Shown here piece by piece: positions 26,153 to 35,785 of a DNA stretch of 64,000 nucleotides; position 1 is the stretch's first letter, and every line of letters begins with the position of its first letter. A program made the translations under genes and the position numbers. Below the pieces are notes generated by a model that saw only the letters and a list, made by a program, of their open reading frames with translations, made no database searches and had not been told where the DNA came from. The stretch comes from Methylomarinum sp. Ch1-1 (GTDB taxonomy: Bacteria > Pseudomonadota > Gammaproteobacteria > Methylococcales > Methylomonadaceae): the NCBI RefSeq assembly GCF_030717995.2, contig NZ_CP157743.1:930001-994000 (forward strand), given 5' to 3'.

Positions 26153-29100
26153 ACAGTTCAATCCGGTCAGCAGCCCGCTGCAACCCGGCGTCAATTTGAT
26201 CGAGGCCAGCGCCGGCACCGGCAAAACCTATGCCATTGCGATGCTGGTGCTGCGATTTGTCGTGGAGCGGGAACTGGACATCAAAGCCTTGTTGGTCGTG
26301 ACCTTCACCAAGGCGGCCACCGAGGAACTGAAAAGCCGGATCAGGGCTCGGCTGACCGACGCCAAGACGGCGTTGGATGGCGACCTGGACGGCTTGGACG
26401 GCAATCTGGTCGATTGGCTGCAAGGCTCGGAGTTGCCAGCCGATTTGATCAGGCAACGGCTGAATCAGGCCTTGTTGGACATCGATCAGGCCGGCATCTT
26501 CACGATACACGGCTTTTGCCAGCGCGTACTGGCCGAACATGCGCTGGAAAGCGGCCAGTTGTTCGATTGTGAATTGACCGGCGATATCGCCGCGCTCAAA
26601 CAGGCCTGCGCCGATGACTTCTGGCGCCGCACGCTGTATCAGCGCAGCGCCTGGGACGTGTCGATATTGACCGGCGACTATCAGAGCCCGGACAGCCTGC
26701 TCGACAGCATCGATGTCGCCGCCGCTCGGCAGCCTGTCTATCCGCCTTATGCCGATTTCGACGCGTTGCTGGCGGAATTGCGGAAACAAGCCGACAGCGC
26801 GGCGCAGGTGCTGGATTCCACCTTGACGGCGCTCAATTCGGCGCTGGCGGACGGTAAGTTCACGACCAGCTATCGTCGCATGCTGCCCGAAGACGGCAGC
26901 GCCTGGTTAAGTTGGTTGAACGGCCAAAGCTTGATTGCGCCCGATTTCACTCCCCTGACCCGCGCCGGCCTGCTTGTCGGGCTCAATGGCAGCAAATTCC
27001 GCAGCAGCAAGAAAAACCCGTCGCCGCCGGATGAACAAAAAGCCGCTTATCTACAGCGTTGCGGGATCGATACGCGGGCCTTCGATTGCCTCGGCGAAAC
27101 GCTGGCGCAAATTCGCCTGCATTTCCGTCTGGCCCTGTTGCACGATCTGCGCGAACGACTCGAACAAACCCTGCAACAGCGCAACTTATTGTCCTTTGAC
27201 GACCTGATCACCCGGCTGGCCGCCGCGCTTCAGGGCGATAAAGGCAGGCTGTTGGCCGATGAACTGCAACGGCGTTTTCAGGCGGCCCTGATCGATGAAT
27301 TTCAGGACACCGATCAGAATCAATGGCATATTTTCTCTACGCTGTTCGCCGCGCCGACTCAATATCTTTATCTGATCGGCGATCCCAAACAAGCGATTTA
27401 CAAGTTTCGCGGCGCCGATATTTATTCTTATTTCGCGGCCCAGAGCCAGGCCCAGCGCCATTACACCCTTGGTCAAAACTGGCGCTCCCACCCACAACTG
27501 GTTGCCGGCATCAATCGCCTGTTTCAAAAACAAAGGCCTTTTCTGTTTGAGCAATTGGATTTTAAACCGGTGCAGGCGGCTCTATCGACCGAGGATGGCG
27601 CGCTTTACCGGGACGAGGAAGCGCTGGCGCCGTTGCTGCTTTGGCAACTGCAACAATACCCCGGCAAGCAGGAATATTGGAGCGCCGGCAAGGCGGCCGG
27701 GATCATACGGGACGGGGTCGCCGCCGAAATTGTCGAGCTGTTGAATCATCCCGTCATGATCAAGAAAAAGCAATCCGAACAATCGCTGCAACCCAGAGAC
27801 ATCGCCATTCTGGTTCGCAGTCATAGCCAGGCGCGGGACTATCAGCAGGCGCTCGCCTCAGTCGGCGTACCCTCGGTGCTGAACAGCAAGGAGTCGGTTT
27901 TTGCCAGCCGAGAGGCCGGCGACCTGCATACGGTGCTGCAAGCCATCAGCCAGCCCGGCCATTTGCCGCTGTTGAAGCAGGCGCTGACGGTGAACTGGTT
28001 TAACCTGAATGGCTTGGAACTGTACCGCCTCGGCAACGATGAAACGAGTCTGGATGCGTGGGTTGCCCGCTTTCAGGATTATCTGCAAACCTGGCAGCAA
28101 CTGGGGCTGATGAGCATGCTGGGCAAGCTGTTCGGTAATGAGCGGGTCGAGGCGCATATTTCCCGGCAGACGCAGGCGGAACGTACATTGACCAATCTGC
28201 ATCATGTGATTGAGCTGCTGCAACAGGCGGCGATCGATGAGCATCTAGGCATTAATAAGACGCTGGATTGGTTGCATCACGCCATCGATCAGGCCGCCCA
28301 GGGTAACGGCGGCGATGAACAGCAATTGCGTCTGGAAAGCGACGAGGATGCGGTTAATATCATCACGATGCACAGCGCCAAGGGCTTGGAGTACCCGGTC
28401 GTTTTCTGTCCGAGCCTGTGGCAACGCAGCGATCGTCTGAAAAAGGAAAAAAACATCGTCAAATGTCATCAGGACGGCCGAATGATCATCGATTTCGGCT
28501 CGGAGCAGTTCGAGCTGCGCCGGCAACAGGCGCTGGACGAAGAATTGGCGGAAGATTTGCGCTTGTTTTATGTGGCGGTCACGCGGGCGAAATACCGCTG
28601 CTATATCAACTGGGCCGATGTGCGCACTCAAAAGGCGGCTAACGATTCGGCGATGGCGTGGCTGATGGATTTCGGTGAGTCCGATTTCGCCGCTCAGCAG
28701 GAAAAACTGCGCAGTTTCAATCGCGACGACAGCCGGAGTTTTGCCTATCGGCTGTTAACTGTGGAAAACGCCATTTCCAGTCCTTATCGGGCAAGCCCAT
28801 CGGCGAGCGAACTGCGGCACCGGCAACGTTCTCGCAGCCTGTATACCCACTGGCAGATGAGCAGTTATACCGCGTTGTCGGCGCTGAGCTTGCAGGATGC
28901 GCCGGAATTGCCGGCGGATAAGGCCGATGAGCAGGTCTTGGCGCTTGCGCCGGCAAGCGATGCGGAGCAGTTGCCTAAGGGCGCTCATGCCGGCAATGTG
29001 CTGCACGATTTGCTGGAAAACTTGAGTTTCGACGCTATCGCCGCCGGCGAGGATATCGTGCCCCGGCGCGATAGAGCCTGTTTGCAGTATGGGCTGGCTG

Positions 29101-29657
29101 TTGACCAGCCTGAATTGATCGACCAGTTATTGCGAGTCGTCGTCGACACGCCGTTGTCAGCCGACCACGAATTCCGCCTGCGACGGATTCCGGATCGTCA
29201 TTGCCTGAAGGAAATGCCTTTTTATTTGGCGTTGCGGAGCATCGACGCGGCGGCCATCAATGATCTGCTGAGGCACTGTCCGGCCTATCAGCCGTTAAGC
29301 AGTCGGCAAATGTGCGGCTATTTGACCGGCTTCATCGACCTTGTTTGCCAATATGACGGCCGCTATTATGTCATCGACTACAAGTCCAACAGCCTGGAAG
29401 ACTATCAGGCCGACAGTCTGACGCGGGCCATGCGCGATCACAATTACGGCCTGCAATACTGGTTATACACGCTGGTGTTGCATCGCTATCTGCAGCAGCG
29501 ATTGCCGGATTATGATTATCGGCATCACTTCGGCGGGGTGAAATATTTGTTTATGCGCGGGATGTCGGCGGAACAGCCGGAAAGCGGCGTATTCAGCGAC
29601 CGGCCGGACCTGGACGGTGTGGAGAAACTGGCCGCGTTGTTCTTTGAAAGCCCTTAA
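26142..29657 (+). CDS. recB: Exodeoxyribonuclease V subunit beta
   Basis: This 1171-residue SF1A helicase-nuclease has Walker A EASAGTGKTYAIA (about 20-32), VVTFTKAATEELKSRIR, Walker B ALIDEFQDTDQNQW (about 384-397), GDPKQAIYKFRGAD, and the C-terminal helicase motif LFYVAVTRAKYRCYINW. A C-terminal RecB-type nuclease follows: HDLLE..., GFIDLVCQYDGRYYVIDYKSN region (about 1062-1082) with the D and K metal residues. All key motifs are intact. It is normally followed by recD in gammaproteobacteria, but here the downstream 1.3 kb has no gene. Confidence 0.96.
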   Translation: MSAEQFNPVSSPLQPGVNLIEASAGTGKTYAIAMLVLRFVVERELDIKALLVVTFTKAATEELKSRIRARLTDAKTALDGDLDGLDGNLVDWLQGSELPADLIRQRLNQALLDIDQAGIFTIHGFCQRVLAEHALESGQLFDCELTGDIAALKQACADDFWRRTLYQRSAWDVSILTGDYQSPDSLLDSIDVAAARQPVYPPYADFDALLAELRKQADSAAQVLDSTLTALNSALADGKFTTSYRRMLPEDGSAWLSWLNGQSLIAPDFTPLTRAGLLVGLNGSKFRSSKKNPSPPDEQKAAYLQRCGIDTRAFDCLGETLAQIRLHFRLALLHDLRERLEQTLQQRNLLSFDDLITRLAAALQGDKGRLLADELQRRFQAALIDEFQDTDQNQWHIFSTLFAAPTQYLYLIGDPKQAIYKFRGADIYSYFAAQSQAQRHYTLGQNWRSHPQLVAGINRLFQKQRPFLFEQLDFKPVQAALSTEDGALYRDEEALAPLLLWQLQQYPGKQEYWSAGKAAGIIRDGVAAEIVELLNHPVMIKKKQSEQSLQPRDIAILVRSHSQARDYQQALASVGVPSVLNSKESVFASREAGDLHTVLQAISQPGHLPLLKQALTVNWFNLNGLELYRLGNDETSLDAWVARFQDYLQTWQQLGLMSMLGKLFGNERVEAHISRQTQAERTLTNLHHVIELLQQAAIDEHLGINKTLDWLHHAIDQAAQGNGGDEQQLRLESDEDAVNIITMHSAKGLEYPVVFCPSLWQRSDRLKKEKNIVKCHQDGRMIIDFGSEQFELRRQQALDEELAEDLRLFYVAVTRAKYRCYINWADVRTQKAANDSAMAWLMDFGESDFAAQQEKLRSFNRDDSRSFAYRLLTVENAISSPYRASPSASELRHRQRSRSLYTHWQMSSYTALSALSLQDAPELPADKADEQVLALAPASDAEQLPKGAHAGNVLHDLLENLSFDAIAAGEDIVPRRDRACLQYGLAVDQPELIDQLLRVVVDTPLSADHEFRLRRIPDRHCLKEMPFYLALRSIDAAAINDLLRHCPAYQPLSSRQMCGYLTGFIDLVCQYDGRYYVIDYKSNSLEDYQADSLTRAMRDHNYGLQYWLYTLVLHRYLQQRLPDYDYRHHFGGVKYLFMRGMSAEQPESGVFSDRPDLDGVEKLAALFFESP

Positions 29658-30280
29658 ACTGGGGGGGTAAAGTCAGTTAGTTCATGCTGAAGCAACCTGA
29701 GTAACAATTAGCTGTTGTAAGATCATGACCTGACGCGATCGCACGTGGCATAGCCGGGTAGGGTGGGCTGTTCAACCTCGAAGCCGTTTCGTTCCCAGGG
29801 CTCCCTCATTCGCTGAAAATCTTGGAAACGGAGCGCCAGCGAAGTGAAGATTTTTAGTCCCCGATAGGCGTAGGGCCGATTGTTTTGTCGGAATCGAAGC
29901 GAGAGCGAAGGTGGAGACAAAATAAAAGGTCTCCCGAAACGCCGTCAAGTCATTTGTGGGAGTGCGACGGAGCCAGTATCGAGTTTACGATGATATGGCG
30001 GAGTGGCACGGACGCAGGACGAATCGGGGCCGCCGGAGGCAATAATCGCCACGTAATTTCTGCCGCTTGCTTGGGCTGGGATGCCCAAAACAAGCTTTCG
30101 CAGAAATAGTGGCGCGCTAGAAAAAATACCTGAACCAACACATTGGTCAATATCGCGTCATCCCTTTGGGCGGGGCGGATTATTTAACCCGCCCCAAACG
30201 TTTAACTTACTCTAGTGACGGTTGAATCGTTCAGGACCTCGTTGACCTGCATTTCGCATAGCGACATGTGGGCTACTTGC

Positions 30281-30363
30281 TTTTCGCGCCAAGGGCGGCT
30301 GCCCGTAGGAGGCCCGCCCTCGGGCCGAATGGCTCTTTTCGCGCCGAGGGCGGCGCTCCTACG
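30281..30363. repeat. Cluster of REP-like hairpins
   Basis: Three GC-rich units in alternating orientation: ttttcgcgccaagggcggc (30281-30299), cgtaggaggcccgccctcgg (30304 on) and the inverted ttttcgcgccgagggcggcg (30336 on, ending gctcctacg). The cgtaggagcg...cgcgaaaa core resembles REP sequences of Pseudomonas type, which RAYT transposases recognise. A RAYT remnant is at 4.5 kb. Confidence 0.65.
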
Positions 30364-30701
30364 CAAAGCACCGTCTTGCCTTCGAGTGTGCTGAACAGCG
30401 TGAAGCGCATCAAAAACCGGTGCGCTTCCTATCGTCAGCACACCCTACCCGCACCGTAGGGCGGCTTCGCGAAGCAAGCCGCCAAAAACCGCCTCCGGGG
30501 CAAAATTGGCCGTGTACGCGGGGCGGGTTATTTAATTCATGTCGGACTCCTGGGAAAAGAGAGGAGTCCATATCATCATCCTGCCTGGCGTATTTGTTGT
30601 TAATTTTCTGTTTTGCCACTCATTCATTTAATGAGGTAGCCCTGGGTTTCGTTCCAGTAATAGTAATTTCGTAAGCCAAATGGGTGTAATTCGACCAGCG
30701 A

Positions 30702-30785
30702 ACCCTAAACACAGCAAAAATGCTCAAGCCGGGAATAGCTGGCACCTGCCGAGTACCCGTCATATATAAAATGACTGAGTACTAG
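30702..30785. repeat. Partial copy of repeat family A (right end with tail)
   Basis: The sequence accctaaacacagcaaaaat, the following gctcaagccgggaatagctgg and a tail (gagtacccgtcatatataa, atgactgagtactag) match 39187-39272 closely. The left half of the element is missing. Confidence 0.75.
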
Positions 30786-31005
30786 GTTTGTAACGATGGC
30801 GCTGTCGACCAAGACCTAAAATCTGCCACAAAACCCCCCAAGGGACTCGGGGTGTTTACCGTTCGCTCGATACTTCTCGATATTCCACTTGCATTTTAAG
30901 TTTATTAGGATTAAAAAAGAATCTAGCCTCCATTATAATTACCAAGAGAATCCATAAGGACATTTCTCTTACGCTTCGAAAACTATAACGATAAAGGAGC
31001 GCCTT

Positions 31006-31596
31006 ATGCATTTGCACAATCTTTATGCATGGACCCAACACCCGTCAGTACGCAGCAAACTGATTTGCGGTGTTGCTGGCGTCATCGTCGGCATCCTGTT
31101 ATGGAACGGTTTCCTGTTGACGCTCGATGCCACCAACACGAACGAGTTCTGCACGTCCTGCCATTCGATGCAGAACTATATCTATCCGAAATACCAACAA
31201 AGCGTTCATTTTCGTAACAGTAAGGGCATACAGGCCGGTTGCGCCGATTGTCATATCCCTAAGCCGTTGATGGCGAAACTGATACGTAAAACCATAGCCC
31301 TTAAAGATATCTATCATACGCTAATCGGAACGATCGATACGCCGGAAAAATACGCCGCTCATCAACCCTTGTATGCCGAACGCGTTCGAGAAAGAATGCG
31401 GGCCAGCGATTCGCGCGAGTGCCGAAATTGTCATCAAGAGGCCTACATGGACCTGGCTCAGCAATCGTCGGTCGCGCGCGTGAAACATCAGGAAGGCCAA
31501 CAGCAACATAAAACCTGTGTCGATTGTCACGAGGGCGTCGGTCATCCTTCCGAAAGCACGACAACGGATGGCGAAGAGAGTTTTTCTTTAGAGTGA
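31006..31596 (+). CDS. NapC/NirT-family tetraheme cytochrome c (CymA-like)
   Basis: A 196-residue protein with one N-terminal membrane anchor (about 20-40) and four CxxCH haem motifs: CTSCH, CADCH, CRNCH and CVDCH. The anchor-plus-FCTSCHSMQ start is the NapC/NirT/CymA family pattern. Such proteins take electrons from, or give them to, the quinone pool at the periplasmic face of the inner membrane. It is the first gene of a five-gene plus-strand cluster with an MtrA-type cytochrome and MtrB-type porin, so it probably connects the quinone pool to the outer-membrane conduit. Confidence 0.9.
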   Translation: MHLHNLYAWTQHPSVRSKLICGVAGVIVGILLWNGFLLTLDATNTNEFCTSCHSMQNYIYPKYQQSVHFRNSKGIQAGCADCHIPKPLMAKLIRKTIALKDIYHTLIGTIDTPEKYAAHQPLYAERVRERMRASDSRECRNCHQEAYMDLAQQSSVARVKHQEGQQQHKTCVDCHEGVGHPSESTTTDGEESFSLE

Positions 31597-31647
31597 CGTG
31601 AGTCGCCTCTCCGTTCTGTTAAACAAAATCATCCAGCGAGCAGTGTC

Positions 31648-32592
31648 ATGAATAAATACTCCATCACGCATTCGTTATTTTTATTAGTGAGTCTGTTCTG
31701 GTTAGCGAACAGTTGCGCTTATGCAATCGATTGGCAACGTCTGCCGGGACAGAAGATCACGTTGTTTTATCCGGGGCAATCCTCCTGGGAATGGCTGCTG
31801 ACCGAACACGAAGGCGCATCGGAAATCAAATCCGGAAAATTTTGCCGGGAATGCCATGCCGATATACAACAGGAAATGGGACAAAAACTGATTTCCGGGG
31901 CATTCCTCGAACCAAAACCGATCGCCGGCAAAGCCAGTTCGGTCGAAATCGAAATCAAATCGACCTATGATGCCGAAAACCTTTATCTGCATCTGGCGTG
32001 GACGGCTACCCCTCAAGCCGGCGCTAACGAATATCCGGATTACGAAGCGATGGCCTCGCTGATGCTGGACGACGGCCGAGTGCCTGAAATTGCTCGGGGA
32101 GGCTGCTGGGGGGCCTGTCATGCCGACGTCAACGGCATGCCCAATGCCGATAGAGCCTCGAATATCTCCAAATATCTGGTCAAGTCGCGCAGCAAGATGA
32201 CTCGTTACGGTGGCGGCAATCATATCAAGTCGTCGGCCGACCTGCAAAACCTGCTGGATTCAGGCTTCTTCGCCGAAATCTGGCAAGCCCGTCTAAACCG
32301 GGGGCAAGACGCTAACGTGTCGCAAGGTTATATATTGGCCAGGCGCCATGATCATACCAAGAGTCAGGTACGTGCTTCAGCCCGCTACGACAGTGGACGG
32401 TGGTTCGTGGAATTGAGCCGGCCACTGATTATTAACGAGCCGGGTTACAAAGATATCATGCCGGGCAAAACCTATACGGTGGGTTTCGCCGTTCATGACG
32501 GCCATGTTAAAGGTCGACGTCATTATGTCTCGCTGGCCTATACCTTGCGTCTGGATGAAGGCCCCGCCGACTTCATCGCCCGTAAACAATAA
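31648..32592 (+). CDS. Periplasmic haem-binding cytochrome, EB_dh-like domain
   Basis: This 314-residue protein has a signal peptide (about 1-27, ending SCAYA) followed by a CxxCH motif (FCRECHADIQQ, about 65-75). The domain after it resembles the haem-binding subunit of ethylbenzene/DMSO-reductase-type enzymes (EB_dh): DAENLYLHLAWTA, a middle WGACHADVNGMP, and the C-terminal FVELSRPL...YTVGFAVHDG. The second cysteine site is C-W-G-A-C-H, a CX3CH spacing that may or may not carry covalent haem. It probably shuttles electrons in the periplasm between the NapC-like and decaheme proteins. Confidence 0.78.
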   Translation: MNKYSITHSLFLLVSLFWLANSCAYAIDWQRLPGQKITLFYPGQSSWEWLLTEHEGASEIKSGKFCRECHADIQQEMGQKLISGAFLEPKPIAGKASSVEIEIKSTYDAENLYLHLAWTATPQAGANEYPDYEAMASLMLDDGRVPEIARGGCWGACHADVNGMPNADRASNISKYLVKSRSKMTRYGGGNHIKSSADLQNLLDSGFFAEIWQARLNRGQDANVSQGYILARRHDHTKSQVRASARYDSGRWFVELSRPLIINEPGYKDIMPGKTYTVGFAVHDGHVKGRRHYVSLAYTLRLDEGPADFIARKQ

Positions 32593-32604
32593 AAAGGTTT
32601 CATC

Positions 32605-33513
32605 ATGATGCAACGCCTCATCTCGACGCTAATTTTTTTCCCGACGCTGCTTTTAGGGCTGATGGTACTCGATGTGTCGGCGGAAACGACCTTGCCGTCA
32701 CGGGCGGATCGAGATCTAATCGATCCTTCGAACTGCCTCGGTTGTCACAACGATAATAATATCCAACCGATCTTCAGCACCCCCCATGCGCAAAAAGGCG
32801 ATCCTCGCACAAATTTTGCGACCAAAGAATGTGAAACCTGTCATGGCCCCGGCGGCGAAGATCATCCTGAGATCGCCTTCGGTGCGTTATCGAAAACGCC
32901 GGTCGAAGAACAAAACCGAGTCTGCCTGGACTGTCACGATCGCGGCGATAAGGTCCATTGGCAAAACAGCAGTCATCAAGCCTCGGACATCGCCTGCGCC
33001 GCGTGTCACCGCATCCACGCGGTACGCGACCCGGTCGTCGAGAAGAGCACGCAAATCCAGGTCTGCTTCACCTGCCATACCGAACAAAAAGCGCAAAGCT
33101 TTTTACGTTCGCGGCACCCTTTCCGGGAAGGCAAAATGGTTTGCAGCGACTGCCATAATCCACATGGGTCGACTAGCGACTTTCAATTGAAAGAAAACAC
33201 CGTCACAGAAACCTGTTACGCCTGCCATACCGAAAAACGCGGCCCCTTCCTGTGGGAGCATCCGCCGGTTCAGGAAAACTGCGCACTGTGTCATAACCCG
33301 CACGGATCGACTCAGGACAGGCTATTGAAAGTCAGAACGCCGTTTTTATGTCAACAATGCCATTCCGACCGTTTTCATCCCAGCACCCTATACGATGGCA
33401 GCGGCCTACCGCCGGTCGGCGCGCAAAGCCGGTTACTCGCCGAAGGTTGTTTGAATTGCCATTATTTCGTGCATGGCTCCAATCACCCGGCCGGCGCCGC
33501 TTTTACGCGTTAG
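32605..33513 (+). CDS. MtrA/DmsE-family decaheme cytochrome c
   Basis: A 302-residue protein with a signal peptide (about 1-27) and ten CxxCH motifs: CLGCH, CETCH, CLDCH, CAACH, CFTCH, CSDCH, CYACH, CALCH, CQQCH, CLNCH. Number, size and spacing match MtrA/MtoA/PioA/DmsE cytochromes, which form a haem wire inside an MtrB-type barrel. The barrel gene follows 26 bases later. These conduits carry electrons out to metals or DMSO, or in from Fe(II). The direction cannot be told from this sequence. No MtrC-type outer-surface cytochrome is present. Confidence 0.93.
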   Translation: MMQRLISTLIFFPTLLLGLMVLDVSAETTLPSRADRDLIDPSNCLGCHNDNNIQPIFSTPHAQKGDPRTNFATKECETCHGPGGEDHPEIAFGALSKTPVEEQNRVCLDCHDRGDKVHWQNSSHQASDIACAACHRIHAVRDPVVEKSTQIQVCFTCHTEQKAQSFLRSRHPFREGKMVCSDCHNPHGSTSDFQLKENTVTETCYACHTEKRGPFLWEHPPVQENCALCHNPHGSTQDRLLKVRTPFLCQQCHSDRFHPSTLYDGSGLPPVGAQSRLLAEGCLNCHYFVHGSNHPAGAAFTR

Positions 33514-33539
33514 CAAAAATGCATTAAGAGGGTTGTATT

Positions 33540-35774
33540 ATGAAGATGTTATTCCTGACCCCATTTTTTTTGACCGGCCTGTGTCTATCGACGGAGGCTA
33601 TCGCCGACGATGAAGACAGCATGGACTTCAGCCTCGGTGCCCTTCCGGTCGAACAAGCGCCTAAGCCTATCGAATCGGTCTATGTCAATGAAGTGGAATT
33701 AGGAGGGCTTTACGGCAGCGAAGATTCGTTCAAATTCGGCGAATATTCGGGATTGCAAAACCGTGGCGGCTATGTGACCGGCAACCTGAAACTGCAACGG
33801 CGCGCAGACCCTAACGGCGAATCGACCGATTATTGGAAACTGGATGCCCGCAATCTGGGGCTGACATCGCGTTATATACGGGGCGAATACGGTCGACAGG
33901 GAAGCGGTAAGGTTTTTTTTGAATACGATCAAACGCCGCATTACCGCTGGGACGATGCGAAAACACCGTTTATCACCGGCGGCAATACGCTTAACCTGCC
34001 TACCGGCTGGGTAGCAGGTCAAGATACGACCGGAATGACGCAATTGAATAGCAGTCTGAAGCCGGTATCCATCGCGACGGAACGGAAAAAATACAAAGCC
34101 GGCCTGATGTGGCATTTCAATCGACAATGGAGCGCGAATCTTCAGTATTTCAATGAGAAAAAAGACGGCTTCGACATCACGTCGGGCATCTTCGGCACCA
34201 GTGGCGGCAACCCGTTAGCAGCCGTTCTGCCCCGCCCGATCAATTTCAATACCAACGACGTCAACTTCGAATTGAGTTACAACGACAACAGCTCCCAGCT
34301 TTCCTTCCGTTATCATCTGTCGCTATTTGAAAACAGCGACTCGTTGACCTGGCAGAATCCGTATAGTCTGATGTCGCCATTGCAAACCGCTTATCCCGAT
34401 CAAGGACGACTCGCTTATGAGCCGGATAACCAGGCTCATCAACTTAGCCTGAATTTTGCCCACCGTTTTAATCGGACGACTCGCCTATCGGGCAAATTTT
34501 CCTATGGGTGGATGCTGCAGGACCAAGATTTCCTGCCTTATACCGTCAATCCCGCTCTGAATGTCACGACGCCCCTGCCCCGAAACAGCCTGGATGCGCG
34601 CGTCAACAATCTGCACGGCAACCTGACCTTTAGCGCCCGTCCCTTCAAAAAAATGAATTTCAAGGCGCGCTATACCTACACCGAACGGGACAACCAGACG
34701 CCGACCGATGCTTATGCGATCCTGCGCAACGATTCCGAAGATCAGGAAACCGCCGCCGACAGCGATGTCATTAGAACCAATCTGCCCTATAACTACCGCA
34801 AACACAAAACCCAACTCGATCTCGGTTATCGTTTGTTCAATACCGTCAAGCTGACGGCCGGTTACGATTTCGAACGCATCGAACGAGATTATGCGGAAGT
34901 TTACGCCACCAATGAACACACCGGACGTCTCAAATTGACCGCCAGCCCGTTCAATTTCATGACGACGCGACTGCAATACGCCCATTCGATGCGCAACGGA
35001 TCAGATTATAGACATAACAAACTGTACACGGACAGCCATACTCAACAATTTCTGGATACCTTGCCGGCCGACCGGCGTTTCAGCAACAATCCGTTGTTGC
35101 GTAAATTTCAGTATTCCGACCGGGTGCGCGACCGGGTCGACGGCAACGTCACCTTGATTCCGACCGACCGGTTAACGCTGGGGTTGTCCGGTTTCTTTCT
35201 ACACGACAATTATGATGCGCTGATCGGCCTCAGCAGTCAGACCCGACTGAGTGGGACATTCGATGTTAGTTATGCCTTCAGCAAGCACCTGGAGTTGCAT
35301 AGCTTTTACACCCAAGAATATTTTCTGTCGCGGCAAACCGGCTTCGCCCGCCGTAGCGTCGAAGCGGCCTTACCTCCTTTGGACCCCGATAGTTTTTGGT
35401 GGCTGGATAATGAAGATACCGTCCATACCGTCGGCGCCGGATTGAGCTGGACGCTGATCGAAGATACGCTGGATATCGGCCTCGATTATTTGTATTCGCG
35501 CGCCGTCACCGAAATCGACCCGAGTCGTAATGACCCGGTGACCGACTTGCCTAATATCAACACCGAACTGCACAGCTTGAACTTTCATGGCGATTACCGC
35601 CTGCAAAAAAACCTGAGTCTGCGCTTGAGCTATCGCTATGAATCCTTGTTAACCGAAGATTTTGCCCGCGACGGCGTGCAAGTCGACACGATGGACCGGG
35701 TCATCAGCCTGGGCAGCAGTTCACCCGATTACAACGCCCATGTCTTCGGACTCACCATGCTCTATAACTTCTAA
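33540..35774 (+). CDS. MtrB/PioB-family outer-membrane beta-barrel
   Basis: This 744-residue protein has a signal peptide (about 1-22) and long runs of alternating amphipathic strands ending in an aromatic residue (HVFGLTMLYNF). The early ELGGLYGSEDSFKFGEYSGL and the repeated YNYRKHKTQLDLGYRLF-type strands are features of MtrB/PioB proteins, which sheath the decaheme cytochrome. An N-terminal CxxC seen in Shewanella MtrB is absent from the mature part. It is directly behind the decaheme gene and 11 bases before the prenyltransferase. Confidence 0.92.
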   Translation: MKMLFLTPFFLTGLCLSTEAIADDEDSMDFSLGALPVEQAPKPIESVYVNEVELGGLYGSEDSFKFGEYSGLQNRGGYVTGNLKLQRRADPNGESTDYWKLDARNLGLTSRYIRGEYGRQGSGKVFFEYDQTPHYRWDDAKTPFITGGNTLNLPTGWVAGQDTTGMTQLNSSLKPVSIATERKKYKAGLMWHFNRQWSANLQYFNEKKDGFDITSGIFGTSGGNPLAAVLPRPINFNTNDVNFELSYNDNSSQLSFRYHLSLFENSDSLTWQNPYSLMSPLQTAYPDQGRLAYEPDNQAHQLSLNFAHRFNRTTRLSGKFSYGWMLQDQDFLPYTVNPALNVTTPLPRNSLDARVNNLHGNLTFSARPFKKMNFKARYTYTERDNQTPTDAYAILRNDSEDQETAADSDVIRTNLPYNYRKHKTQLDLGYRLFNTVKLTAGYDFERIERDYAEVYATNEHTGRLKLTASPFNFMTTRLQYAHSMRNGSDYRHNKLYTDSHTQQFLDTLPADRRFSNNPLLRKFQYSDRVRDRVDGNVTLIPTDRLTLGLSGFFLHDNYDALIGLSSQTRLSGTFDVSYAFSKHLELHSFYTQEYFLSRQTGFARRSVEAALPPLDPDSFWWLDNEDTVHTVGAGLSWTLIEDTLDIGLDYLYSRAVTEIDPSRNDPVTDLPNINTELHSLNFHGDYRLQKNLSLRLSYRYESLLTEDFARDGVQVDTMDRVISLGSSSPDYNAHVFGLTMLYNF

Positions 35775-35785
35775 GGTTAAAAATC

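Larger units (their letters stand above)
29658..31005. other. 1.35-kb gene-free, repeat-rich stretch downstream of recB
   Basis: No frame here looks like protein. It contains several hairpins (for example gggcggg...cccgccc around 30169-30195), a cluster of REP-like hairpins (30281-30363), and a half copy of repeat family A (30702-30785). A candidate promoter lies before the cytochrome cluster: tataat at 30934-30939 with a weak ttaaaa 17 bases upstream. The phrase ggggcgg.ttatttaa occurs twice (about 30172 and 30520). Confidence 0.6.

Noticed and set aside
26052-26789. A 245-codon minus-strand frame opposite recB
   Set aside because: It covers the recB Walker A region on the opposite strand and has no recognisable motif or ribosome site.
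29658-31005. recD or another gene in the gap after recB
   Set aside because: Open frames here are short, lie on both strands, run through hairpins and repeats, and show no helicase motifs.
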